Positions 54,701 to 64,000 of a stretch of DNA of 64,000 nucleotides are shown here, one piece after another (positions within the stretch are counted from its first letter, which is position 1; every line of letters begins with the position of its first letter). The position numbers and the translations under genes are program-made. Under the pieces are notes generated by a model. It made no database searches. It worked only from the letters and a program-made list of their open reading frames with translations, and was not told the DNA's origin. Origin of the DNA: Whitmania pigra (Eukaryota; Annelida; Clitellata; Hirudinida; Haemopidae); the NCBI GenBank assembly GCA_021613335.1, contig JAJTWR010000113.1, forward strand, positions 1,739,501-1,803,500, written 5' to 3'.

Positions 54701-57700
54701 AAATTTTAATAATTTCAACATACATGAGTAGAAGTATAAACTTGTTTTCTAGTTCTAAAGTTTGATGTAAATTCATAATGGCTTAAAAAACATTATGTAA
54801 TGATTAATTTATTAGTTGTGGATGAGTTTGGTTATAAGTTGCACTTGAATCGATTTCACTTCCAACAGTTCTGTTACTTCCTCTTGCACTCTGTCTGGAT
54901 TCCTTGCCAGACAAAAATATTTCGTTCATGGCAGAGAAGCAAAACTGCTCAAGCATTTACCAAAGGTAATTACATTTAATAAATCTCATCTATACGTCAT
55001 ATGCATCTTATGTCTCTATCCGAGGAAGGGTTGTTAATATCACAGTATTGTTATCGTGGCGATGCTATTGTTGATACGTTTTGAGTATTGATATTGGTAT
55101 CGCTGATACTTTTGACAGTCAGTATCAAAACAAGTATCTCCAATACATTTTGTCTATCGATAATCGATATCAATATTTTTTTCAAGCATTTTAAAATTAT
55201 AAAATCGTTGATAATATTGATTTATATATATTTGTATAAATATTTAAGGAAAACAATGAATAGCTTGTCATTTTTTTTTAACCTCATGTAGACTCTCGCT
55301 ACTTATTTAATAGTAGACCGGTAATGAACGATCGCATTTTCAAAGTCCAAATCATCTCAATTATGCAACGGACTTTAATCAAATGAATAAATAAAATAAA
55401 TCATATCTTTGAGTCTATTAAGAATTTCTGTGTCTAGCAAAATGTTAAACATTGTAATCATTTTTTTAAATAGTAATAATAATGATAAGAATGGTAGTAA
55501 TAATAATAGTTCATTTGGGTGGTCCATTAAGCATGGCTTCAGGGACACCTTGGTTCTTGAAAATATTTTATTTTTGAAATGAGCATTGGTATTGCTATTG
55601 GCAATACTTTTAAAACAAAATATTGGTATTGCTAATACTTTTATAAAGTATTGTTGACAACTCTGACCCAAGGACATAGCCCTTTTGGTGCAGCCTGGGT
55701 TATGAACATGGCTTATTGCACTGCTGCTATCACTGCCACTTGAAGAAATGCAGCCCAAACTGCCAATCTGCAAAACTAAATTATTATACTTTTCATTGAT
55801 TTATTAGGTTTAAAGAGTTGGCAACCTAAATGTATTTTACCAAATTTTAAGCTCTCATGAGCATCATGAACTGATACCATGCACTTGCAGATTGTTTTTG
55901 TCTGCTGCAATCGTCTGATGGATTTAGCAGGAGTTTTGTGCAAAAAAGAGGAGCACATCTTGAGGAGATGCGCTCTTGATTTCGTTTCTTCGTCGAAGCA
56001 TCAAAACCCAAAAAAAACAGAAGCACTTTCGAGCAACCACTTGAGCACCACTTCCGAAACGGTCGGCCGATCCATCAGTTCCGAGAGTTTCTGCCCGATT
56101 CCTTTTCTGCAAAAAGTCTTTTCAAATCCCGACCTCCCCCTTGTCTCTTCAAGGAGTTCCACCAACGATGGCAAACTTGAGCGAAAGGGCACATCAAATA
56201 GTGATGTTTTAAAGGCCATGTCAAGGACAACATATGATAAACAGGTTCTTGAAGTGAGAAACATTGCTAAATTTGAACTTGGTATTTTTAACATGATTAA
56301 ATGTTTATTATTATATCAGATGATACATATCGTTTTAGTTTTATCAAAATTTATAATGATGAATATTAGGAAATGATTAGTTAAAAGTTGTAAATAACCG
56401 TGCAGTAACCATGAAATGAGCATTGGTATTGCTATTGCTCCCTGCAGTAATTAATAAGTCTCCACCAAAAGCATTATAAATGTTATTATTTATTATACAA
56501 GTTGATTTATTATGCAAGTTTATGCATTATAATATAGTAACAACAAAAGTAATTTTTATGTTTTGAAGGCACTTGATGACCTCAGGAGAGAGTTGAATTC
56601 AAGCGACTCGGGTTGGAAAAGTCTGGAAATTGAGGAAAATCCAGAAGTGTTGTCGTGCATCTTATGGAGCTGGATTGACGACTTGAAGGTTGAGACATTT
56701 AATATCTAAATTAAGTTTTTAATTATCATATCTTTCAGTATAATTTTTTTTTAAATTTAGTTTTTGAATTAGGCTGATCTTTTGCATTATATCTACAAAC
56801 AATGTAGAGCAATAAGAAATGCAAAGCAATAAGTTTCTTTTACTTCCAATGTTGCTAACTAACAATGTAAATGAATGTAGCCCAAGTAGAGATGGGCCAA
56901 GCCAACTTTTACAACTTTTGATAGTTTGTCAGTTCCCCTAACCCTGGGAAAGTGGGGAGAACTAACAAAATTTGCAAGCCATGTGTTGACTATTGTCTGT
57001 CACTTTTCCAGGTACCAATGTAAATCAAGTGCTAAAATATATTTGTTTATTTGCAAATTAAGCGCTAGAGAACCTGGCACATAATGAGCGGCTAATTAAA
57101 AGCATACTGGTCACATTACTTCAAATATTAATTGAGAAATTTTATTTTTTAATAACTTTACACTGGTTCAGTATTTGTTGTATTTATTGGTTATTAATGT
57201 TTAATTAAGTCGATCACATAATTGTTAGGAGCCAATCCTGACACATCAGGATCTTCCTGTTGTTATTGATGAAACAACCAGCATAAGAGATAAAATATCT
57301 CTTCTTGAAAAGGTGGATTTAAAAATTTAAATTCTTTTTCAATTACCTGGTAGTAAATATAAGTATTACAAAATGATAACATTTCGTTAGTTATTATTAG
57401 TATTAAATATTAAAATTAATTAATTATCTAATGTCAATTTATGTACCTCAATGGTTTGCTCTGCTGAATGTGGTAACGTATTGTGTTCCCGTCCTGCAAG
57501 TCTATGCAAATGGTTAATGTAAAGCACCTCCGAAGCTACACATATGAACTAAGAATAAACGGCTCTTAAAATTAATAGCATTCTACATTTTTCCAAAGTG
57601 TGCAGTAGCTACAATATCCTACCTCCTTCTCACTTGTCTGGCCCTCCATCCTCTACCACCCAAACCACTAGGAAAAGTAGGTCAAAACGACATCCATTTC

Positions 57701-57934
57701 CAGCTGATGCAGAGAATCATTTCAACTCTGGTCCACCAGAACTGCGTTCTTGAAGGTGACGACGTGACCAATGACCTCGATGATGAGTACTTCTTGAGGT
57801 CTTCCAACCAAGTCGGTTCTGTGATGAGACTTGATCTTGGCAGGAGGATTTACAGGTTCCTACTCGACTTCAGTCATTTCCTTTCTCAATCTGGAATCAT
57901 TTGTGGATGTTCAGGAGGAAAAATTAAGAAATAA
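51755..57934 (+). CDS. PTPDC1: PTPDC1-like dual-specificity protein phosphatase, 12 exons
   Basis: Exons 51755-51806, 51977-52136, 52403-52483, 53466-53581, 53813-53941, 54172-54259, 54445-54540, 54869-54965, 55891-56244, 56569-56688, 57229-57312, 57704-57934; 1608 nt, 535 residues (human about 750). The N-terminus has MFCGGRNCKYETANKWP and GLYSSWVTQNILAMSRP, as in PTPDC1 (CGGRACKYENPARW). The catalytic domain has NIKSIINLQMLGEHEHCG, the general-acid region YNYGWRDYGV, and the P-loop HCHAGLGRTG (C-x5-R, residues ~177-186) split by intron 5. All catalytic residues are intact. The C-terminal helical part (LNSSDSGWKSLEI, ILWSWIDDLKEPILT, ISLLEK) matches the conserved PTPDC1 tail. The middle Ser-rich segment is shorter than in human. 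Human PTPDC1 is linked to centrosome and cilium length; that role here is by homology. Introns 3 and 8 carry transposon-like inserts. Confidence 0.92.
52516..53344. mobile_element. Terminal-inverted-repeat element in PTPDC1 intron 3
   Basis: GGGGCCATCCATAAAGTATG at 52516 and the reverse complement of GGGGCCACCCATAAAGTATG ending at 53344 match at 19 of 20 positions, bounding 829 bp. The flanks show no obvious target-site duplication. Inside, on the minus strand at 52962-53231, is an 89-codon open frame rich in Arg/Lys (RPVKIAARRQRELTAVLARK) that I do not recognise. The superfamily is unassigned. Confidence 0.7.
55027..55666. mobile_element. Possible hAT-like non-autonomous element in PTPDC1 intron 8
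   Basis: The left end 'agggttgttaatatcacagt' and the reverse complement of the right end ('cagagttgtcaacaatactt') are similar. Both subterminal regions are dense in 'attggtatcgctgatactt'/'attggtattgctaatactt' motifs in inverted orientation. The middle, 55345-55400, carries the retroelement-tail block 'gcaacggactttaatcaaat', so another repeat appears nested in it. Confidence 0.5.
55668..55745 (+). repeat. Dispersed ~220-bp repeat family, partial diverged copy
   Basis: 'catagcccttttggtgcagc' plus 'ctgggttatgaaca' and 'actgctgctatcactgcc' follow the central third of the family. It lies immediately right of the 55027-55666 element, in intron 8 of the PTPDC1-like gene. Confidence 0.45.
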
Positions 57935-58109
57935 ATTGTATTACCTAGATGATCTCAAATATTTATTGCCAATAATCTTGTTAGACTTTGTGGGTCACTT
58001 GATTAAAAACATTCATTTTATCACGTTTGCGTTTAAGAGTATTTTGAAAAAATTTGATTGTCAAATATTAAAGTTTAATAATTAATTGAGTTTTGATACT
58101 TCGGACGGT

Positions 58110-58800
58110 ATTTCGGGGGCACACTATGTGAACATAGGCTCAACCAATTCGCCTCGCCAGCATCAGCATCGAAATATCTAGCAGCACTAAAACTCCTAGG
58201 AGTCACCCTAGATAGGCATGTTGAGCAACTATCAATTATGGACTTTGCATCACATCAGGCACCTTCTTACAGTTGAAGCGGTCGTGGCTCTCTGCCATTG
58301 CCTCATCTTGTCAAGGCTCGACTACTGTGATTCCCTTCTCCATCAACTATCCTCTGCTTCCCTCAGGAAACTGCAGAAGATTCAAACCAAAGCTTCTCGA
58401 CTGGTGATCGGAGGCAAAGCGGAACCATTCAAGGGCAGACTTGGGGGGACGGAGAGGATCTCCCCGTCATTTGGAAAATATGAGAAGGAATAAAGGAATC
58501 TATTATAAATCACGAATTAATAAAACATTTGAATTAAAATTTAAAAATTGTAGTTACAAAAATTATTTTTAATTATTTTATTTTCAATGACCACTTTTCA
58601 CTTATTTTTAAAATATTAAATATATAAAATATTTAAAAATGTAATTTTAAAAATTAATTTTAAAACTAAATCCAAAACAATTTATCAGCTGTGCCCCCGC
58701 CTCTAGTTAGCCCCTGAGGCTTATGGTGTTATACAAATAAACATTTATTATTATTATTATTATTAATATTATTACTATTATTATTATTATTATTATTATT
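58110..58800 (+). mobile_element. 5'-truncated CR1/Jockey-like LINE with 3' tail
   Basis: The coding remnant (58150-58440, two frames) reads KYLAALKLLGVTLDR, then HIRHLLTVEAVVALCHCLIL, SRLDYCDSLLHQL and LRKLQKIQTKASRLV, the C-terminal reverse-transcriptase region of CR1/L2/Jockey elements. After about 250 bp of AT-rich sequence, 'agcccctgaggcttatggtgttatacaaataaa' (58710-58742) and a (TTA)n run to about 58800 form a typical 3' end with a microsatellite tail. It lies between the PTPDC1-like and MICU-like genes. Confidence 0.75.
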
Positions 58801-59348
58801 GATTTATATACATAAACAGTTACAATAGAAATATGCTCAGAAATAATACAATGTTAACTATATGTAGTAATGCAGGTAACAAGGTGAAGCGGAGAGTTAT
58901 TTAAATAGGGAAGTCAGTAACTTTGTCGTTTTGCACGGCGACTCCATTTAAGGTTTCCCATTGTATTACTTACACATATGGCAATTGGGCTATTGAATTT
59001 CATTCTTATTGATGAAGAATTACATTGGGTTGGAAGCTACGTTAGTGGAGAAACAATTTGCTTGAAAAAAACAGTTATGAAGTTAAATGGTGCTCATTTA
59101 TTTAATGTATTTGAATGTTCTATTACAATTTTAAATTTGTTTGATAAGCAACTTTCAATGGCTTAAAATAAGTTATTTTAGATCGCAAATTGAATCATTG
59201 ATAAACTTTTTCAATACAAAACTAGTAAACAAATATATCACAACTTTAAATACAAACTGATTGATGTTGTTTTATCGTAATAAAAGAATGCTGAATGGGA
59301 CTATCCAAATGGATGAAACCTTGTTTTGTTTACGTAGCAGAAATTGGA
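58801..59348. other. Upstream of the MICU-like gene
   Basis: AT-rich. Two in-frame ATGs (59295 and 59313) precede the chosen start and would add 12-18 residues. A 62-codon open frame at 58978-59166 has no recognisable features and is not called. Confidence 0.4.
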
Positions 59349-62300
59349 ATGGCGTCGTGTGTTCGGTTGGGTCGCGCTCTGTTCGGCTCCAAATTTCATT
59401 CTTATAGAAAAGTTTCTTTGCAAATCACTAGTCGGTATTTTGGAAAATGTGTAAAATCCGAATTTCTGCTAAAAAAATCATTGTCTCGAAAGCTGTTGAC
59501 AGCCTCATTAGTCGCCTTGACCAGTTCTTACCTCTTTTACAAAAAGTACCACGGTTCTATGTCATGGTTTCTTGGAATGAACAATTGCGTCCATGCCAAA
59601 GTAAAACTCAATTTTTATTCTGCTTGGGTGAATTGAGAATAAATTTCTAAGCGATTTAAATCTTTTTAAGTTTCACTACAAAACAGTTTTTTCCAGATGT
59701 TGAGAATCAAATAAAGCATTACATTAATTAAAAGAACCGATATTAATTATCGCAGTATATGATGACATTGATAATAGTTGATGCACATCAAATCACACCT
59801 TTCATTCCAATTATAATTTGAAGGAAGTTAAAGAAGAACCACAAGAAAGACAACCGTCATTCAGAGAATTAAGGTTCAACAACTTTGCCTCTGTAGAATA
59901 TCAGGGACATACTTTTATGACGCCAAGAGACTTTCTTGAATCCATCACATACGAGAACCCTCGATGTAAACATTATCTGATTTCATGCTTAACTCATATT
60001 TATTTGTCATTTGATTTTTATACACATGTTTTAGTGGGAGACACTCTCAAAGCATAAATTTCTATTTTGCATGTTTCAACTCATTTAAATTATTAATCTA
60101 ATATTTATACAACTCGTTGCAGATAGAACTGGCAGATTGAAATTGAACAAAGCCGGAGTTGAAAAAATATTGAAAACCACTCCTTCAAGGAGAAAAAGTT
60201 CAAGTTCCATGTTCAGAAACCTTGGAGAAAATGGTGACTAAATGATATTTTGAATGATTGTTTGTTTTCTCTCATAATTTTCATTTGTTGACATTTTTTT
60301 ATCATGTGCTTTGTAAATAAAGCAATATTGCAATATTAATACAATGTTAATACAATATTAATACAATATTAATACAATTATGTATATGTATTAATATTAT
60401 GTATATGTATTAATATTGCAATATTGCTTTAATCCTTGTAATTTATTATAATTTATTATAATTTTTATCAACTTTTTGCTTCGGTAGGAGAATTAATAAG
60501 TTTTTGGTGGAGAAACCAAATGTTGTTGATAAAGTGCAATGCTGAATGTTATGGAATAATTATCTGAATGAAGTGTTGAATATTAATGAATAATTTTGCA
60601 AATAATCATTTTAAAACTATTGCAGGACTGATATCCTACACGGAGTACCTCTTCTTGTTGTGTGTTCTCACCAGTAATTTGTCTTTTTTACAATTTTTAA
60701 TCTTGCTTCAGATGAAGATAATTTTTTATTTATTCTAAAAATTAATTTAAATTATTTTAATTTAATTAATGTGTTTTGCCTAAAAATAATTTTTTATATA
60801 TTTAATATATTTAAGAAAGCAGGGGTTATGGTTTAATAATGTTGCAATCACAAGCAAAGTTCTTCCATGTTCGTTAACCATTGGAATGTTGTTGTTGTAG
60901 TTATCTGGTTACTTCTGAATAGAATTCATATTTAGATGGCAATTAGGGATGCAATAATTGTGAAGCGACGAATAAATGCATGGACAACATCCAGAGAATG
61001 CTTGATCAGACTTCCTTGAAATTAACTGGGTGGTCGAATAATTATTTACTTGTGAATAATGAAACCTTTAGTAATTTAAAATTTATTTACACTTAAACAT
61101 AATATGAATAATTTATTACAGAGAGTGACATTTTCTATTTCAGACATAAGTATGTCATAATAGTTATTCATATATTATTTAAACTTAATTAATTAATACA
61201 TTTTTTAGTTATACAAGGGTATACAATAATTTAAGACCAGTAAATACTAATTATCTATCAATTACAATGTTATCAGATAAATAATGGTACATTTAAAAAT
61301 TAACTTAAATATGAGATCTTACGATGTAAAGCTGCTACGTTAAAATTAATTAACATAATTAATATTATAATATTGCAATTATTATTAATGAGTCATTGCA
61401 TTAACCTAGCATTTAACATTGTGCAATAACATTATAGCATTAAGTATTATAATATATTAATGAGTAATTTATCATATTATAGAGTTATTATTATTATTGT
61501 TAACATTATTTTTGTTATCATTGCATGTCAACGATTTAATTTTTGGCGGCCCTTGTTGAGATATTTTATGTAAAATGGCATAATGTTTTTGTTTTTCACC
61601 AGAGCCGAAGTCAGGCTTCAAAATTGCTTTCAACATGTTCGACGTCGACGGAGACGAACGAGTCGACAAGAAGGAGTTCCTTGTGGTCAGTCGGACTTGA
61701 CTTGGAATGAATTTCGTGCACAATTTGTGCTCATCATAGGTTTTGCTTTTGAGGCAAATTAAATGATCTTTTCAATTTGTTGAGTGCTGTGTTCCTAGTA
61801 TCAGAAGCACATTTGCTTGTCAATGCATTCGTTCTCTTATTTTGTTGTTCCAGTCAGTGTTTTGTTGCTTTTAAATAAAGTGTTTTGTATTGATATTGAC
61901 AACTGTTGAGATGTTATTTTGTAATAATAATTATACCAACATGTTATTATGTTGTTATTGTTACTTCAGAATGTTACTATGTTTTCAGTTGGAACAACTG
62001 CTTGCTCATGCAGAAAAATTTGGTTCTGATCCTACAAAGGAAGTGAGTCTTTTTTGAAAATTTAATTCTTCAGTTGTGTTTTCTATTGTGTTTCTTGAGT
62101 GCCATAACTGGTCAACTTAACAATAATTGTTAATAATAATAAAATTATGTAATAATGTTAATGTATTATGTTCATTTGCTTTTCATACATTCTAATTTGC
62201 TTAAAGATTTTTTATTTGAAAATATTTGCATATTACCAATCAGTTTGTTTCACTGGCATGGGTAATGACAGCTTATTAATGATGGGTGAATATTGGGTGA

Positions 62301-63734
62301 TATTTACATTGCCGTGGTTTCAATTATTCTGTTGAGTTCTTTTGCTAATACCCCTTGAATTTAATTAATTTAATTTAATTAATTAATTAATTTTATTATC
62401 CCCCTGAACATTATGCTTTATTTAATTTTTAATGTCAGTGTACTTTCTTTATCGACCATGATGCTAATGCGCTTAAAACTTCTGCTTGAAGTTTTAATTC
62501 TAATAATTTGTTTCAAATAGATTTAGTTAATTAAGATTTTTATTAAATTATTTGATATTATGGTTGTAAAGTTCAACTATGCTGGCTTCAGTTAAGAGCT
62601 TCTGCTTGGTAAGTTGAAGTGTGAGTCGGTAAAACTTTTAATAAGCTGAAAAGATGATGAACATCAATCAAACTTTTATTAAGTTCTGCTTCCATAAAAT
62701 CAATTAGGATGGCAATCTAAAGAGGAAAGTATTTGCGGCAATTAAGAGTAACCGGACAGATTATTTTGAATTTAAATTCTTTGCATACTGAAACTATGAA
62801 ATAGTTTTCATGGTGCATTGATAAAGTTCCAATTAATTTGTACAAACTTTAAAAACAGTTTTTAATGTTTTAATTGTGTTGTACTTATTTTATTGTACTT
62901 TATTTTGTGTTTGATATTAGGAAACTTATTTTTGATAATTTCAAATTGTATTCTACAAAGATTTACAGGGGATTCATTAGAATATCTCTTTTATTAGTTT
63001 TGATTTTGACATTTTAGAACACGAATAACTTTGCAAACCTCACAACGACATCTCATGTTGTTATGTTTTGTTTCCAATCAGAATTTCAGGAGAATCACAT
63101 GAAAAAGCCATCATTTGATTTCTTATACGATATTATTACAGTTTTAATTTACATTTCAGCAGTCCTTTGTACTACCAACAGCAAGAGCAAAATAATTGCT
63201 TTGAAAATATCATTAACAATAAAAATCATAAATAATAACAATAATAAAAAAGTCTGAACCATAAAACTACTGGAGATTTTGCACAAAATTTGATTTGTAT
63301 GCTGCATGACCACGTTGTGACAATTTAAAAGAACTACATTTTAATCTGAACCCAGATTTGATTTACTTGTAAATTATCCCTATGTAAATTATTTAATTAT
63401 CTTGCATTTCCTAGTTTATGAGCATGGAATATAAAGTTTCGTTTGCATCATTTAAGGTTAATTCCTTGTTTGATTGATTGTGATTGGTTTCCATCACCAC
63501 ATCCTGTTGTCATCGATCACCTTTCCATGATGAAAATTCATTGATTTTAAAATTACTTTTCATGTTCGATTCATTAAACCGGCCCATCGACCGAGAGATC
63601 GAACGGCGGCGTTCTCGGTTGAAAGTACGAATGATTGAAACCAACCAACCTGTTTTTAGTTGATTAAGGACACGAGAAGAAAGCTTAACCTCTGGGATAT
63701 CCTCCAAGAATCAGTCGACGGAGTAGTGTTTGGA
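59349..63734 (+). CDS. MICU2/3-like mitochondrial calcium uptake protein, 5' part (7 exons, continues past the right edge)
   Basis: Exons 59349-59600, 59824-59965, 60123-60233, 60626-60673, 61603-61685, 61989-62042 and probably 63660-63734; 255 codons so far. MICU proteins are EF-hand regulators that gate the mitochondrial calcium uniporter from the intermembrane space. The N-terminus (MASCVRLGRALFGSKFHSYR...) is basic with few acidic residues, as in a mitochondrial presequence, followed by a hydrophobic stretch LLTASLVALTSSYLFY. Then RFNNFASVEYQGHTFMTPRD matches MICU3 RFRLFASIECEGQLFMTPYD, GLISYTEYLFLLCVLTKPKS matches VISYTEYLFLLCILTKPHA, and GFKIAFNMFDVDGDERVDKK contains a complete first EF-hand loop (D-x-D-x-D-x-R-x-D-x-x-E). 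Exon 7 (LNLWDILQESV) fits MICU YWDTLRRNTS, though an extra exon in the 1.6-kb intron before it is possible. The second EF-hand lies beyond the window. Confidence 0.88.
60318..60431. repeat. 25-bp perfect inverted repeat (palindrome) in MICU intron 3
   Basis: The 25 bases at 60318-60342 (starting 'taaagcaatattgcaatatt') recur exactly reverse-complemented at 60407-60431. The 64-bp spacer is made of 'aatacaatatt' and 'tatgtatatgtattaa' tandem repeats. Confidence 0.9.
62043..63659. other. Long AT-rich intron 6 of the MICU-like gene
   Basis: 1.6 kb with no repeat family copy recognised. Short open frames such as 63063-63257 lack features. The segment could hide one short exon, because the residues between the first EF-hand and exon 7 are fewer than in vertebrate MICU3. 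Confidence 0.4.
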
Positions 63735-64000
63735 GTACGTCTTTCTTACGTGGAATATTCATTCCTTTGTTGCTTTAACAACTTCAAGCGCTGTCAACCT
63801 TATGCTTTGCTTGCTTGGCCTGTTGTCAAAGACCTTAGAAAGCCATCAGTGGAACCTCCTTAGTTTCAGATGATCCTTGTTTATTACTAATTTAGATCAT
63901 ATTATTCCGTAACGGATGTATTATTATGTAACATATTTTACTTTTTATTAATTGCTATGAACTATTATTGTATTATTGAGTTATTTAGTAATAAATGTTA

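Noticed and set aside
58978..59166. 62-codon open frame upstream of the MICU-like gene
   Set aside because: AT-rich, no recognisable domain and not joinable in frame to exon 1.

Overview
The window is nuclear DNA of an animal. Its genes are split into many short exons with GT-AG introns, intergenic DNA is AT-rich, and animal-type transposons (RLE and CR1-like non-LTR elements, Helitron, several hAT lineages) are scattered through it. The proteins (adhesion GPCR, ONECUT, ICAP-1, TEX14, PTPDC1, MICU) point to a metazoan, probably an aquatic invertebrate. I cannot name the lineage from sequence alone.

Layout. 1-3.5 kb is a graveyard of retroelement and Helitron fragments. 4.2-8.3 kb (minus) is a 12-exon Gfo/Idh/MocA-type oxidoreductase. 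8.8-10.3 kb holds a small hAT-like inverted-repeat element and featureless DNA. 10.6-13.5 kb (plus) is RRM2, the ribonucleotide reductase small subunit. 13.6-17.4 kb is a transposon cluster, including one hAT element with a perfect 8-bp target-site duplication. 17.8-18.3 kb (plus) is an ICAP-1-like PTB protein. 19.8-20.7 kb (minus) is a ONECUT-family gene with a CUT domain but no visible homeodomain. 22-24.1 kb has dispersed repeats and a ~1-kb (TCATCG)n/(TCA)n satellite. 24.4-35.2 kb (plus) is a 25-exon adhesion GPCR of 2,250 residues with a cadherin-like region, an FN3 domain, about 29 EGF repeats, HormR, GAIN and 7TM. 35.6-40.7 kb (plus) is a TEX14-like pseudokinase. 41.1-50.9 kb (plus) is RFC1 in 24 exons. 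51.8-57.9 kb (plus) is a PTPDC1-like phosphatase. 58.1-58.8 kb is a CR1-like LINE tail. 59.3 kb to the right edge (plus) is a MICU2/3-like mitochondrial calcium uptake protein that runs off the window.

Exon models were built by hand from reading frame, splice-site dinucleotides and family similarity. The models for the oxidoreductase, RRM2, GPCR, TEX14, RFC1, PTPDC1 and ICAP-1 each stay in one open frame from ATG to stop. The genes do not form one pathway. RRM2 and RFC1 both serve DNA replication, and each has an E2F-like motif upstream.

The most unusual items are the GPCR (domain order, degenerate cleavage site, GC-AG introns), the homeodomain-less ONECUT gene, the CpG-dense hexamer satellite that grades into a CpG-free trimer, a dispersed ~220-bp repeat family with at least seven copies here, and the dated hAT insertions.
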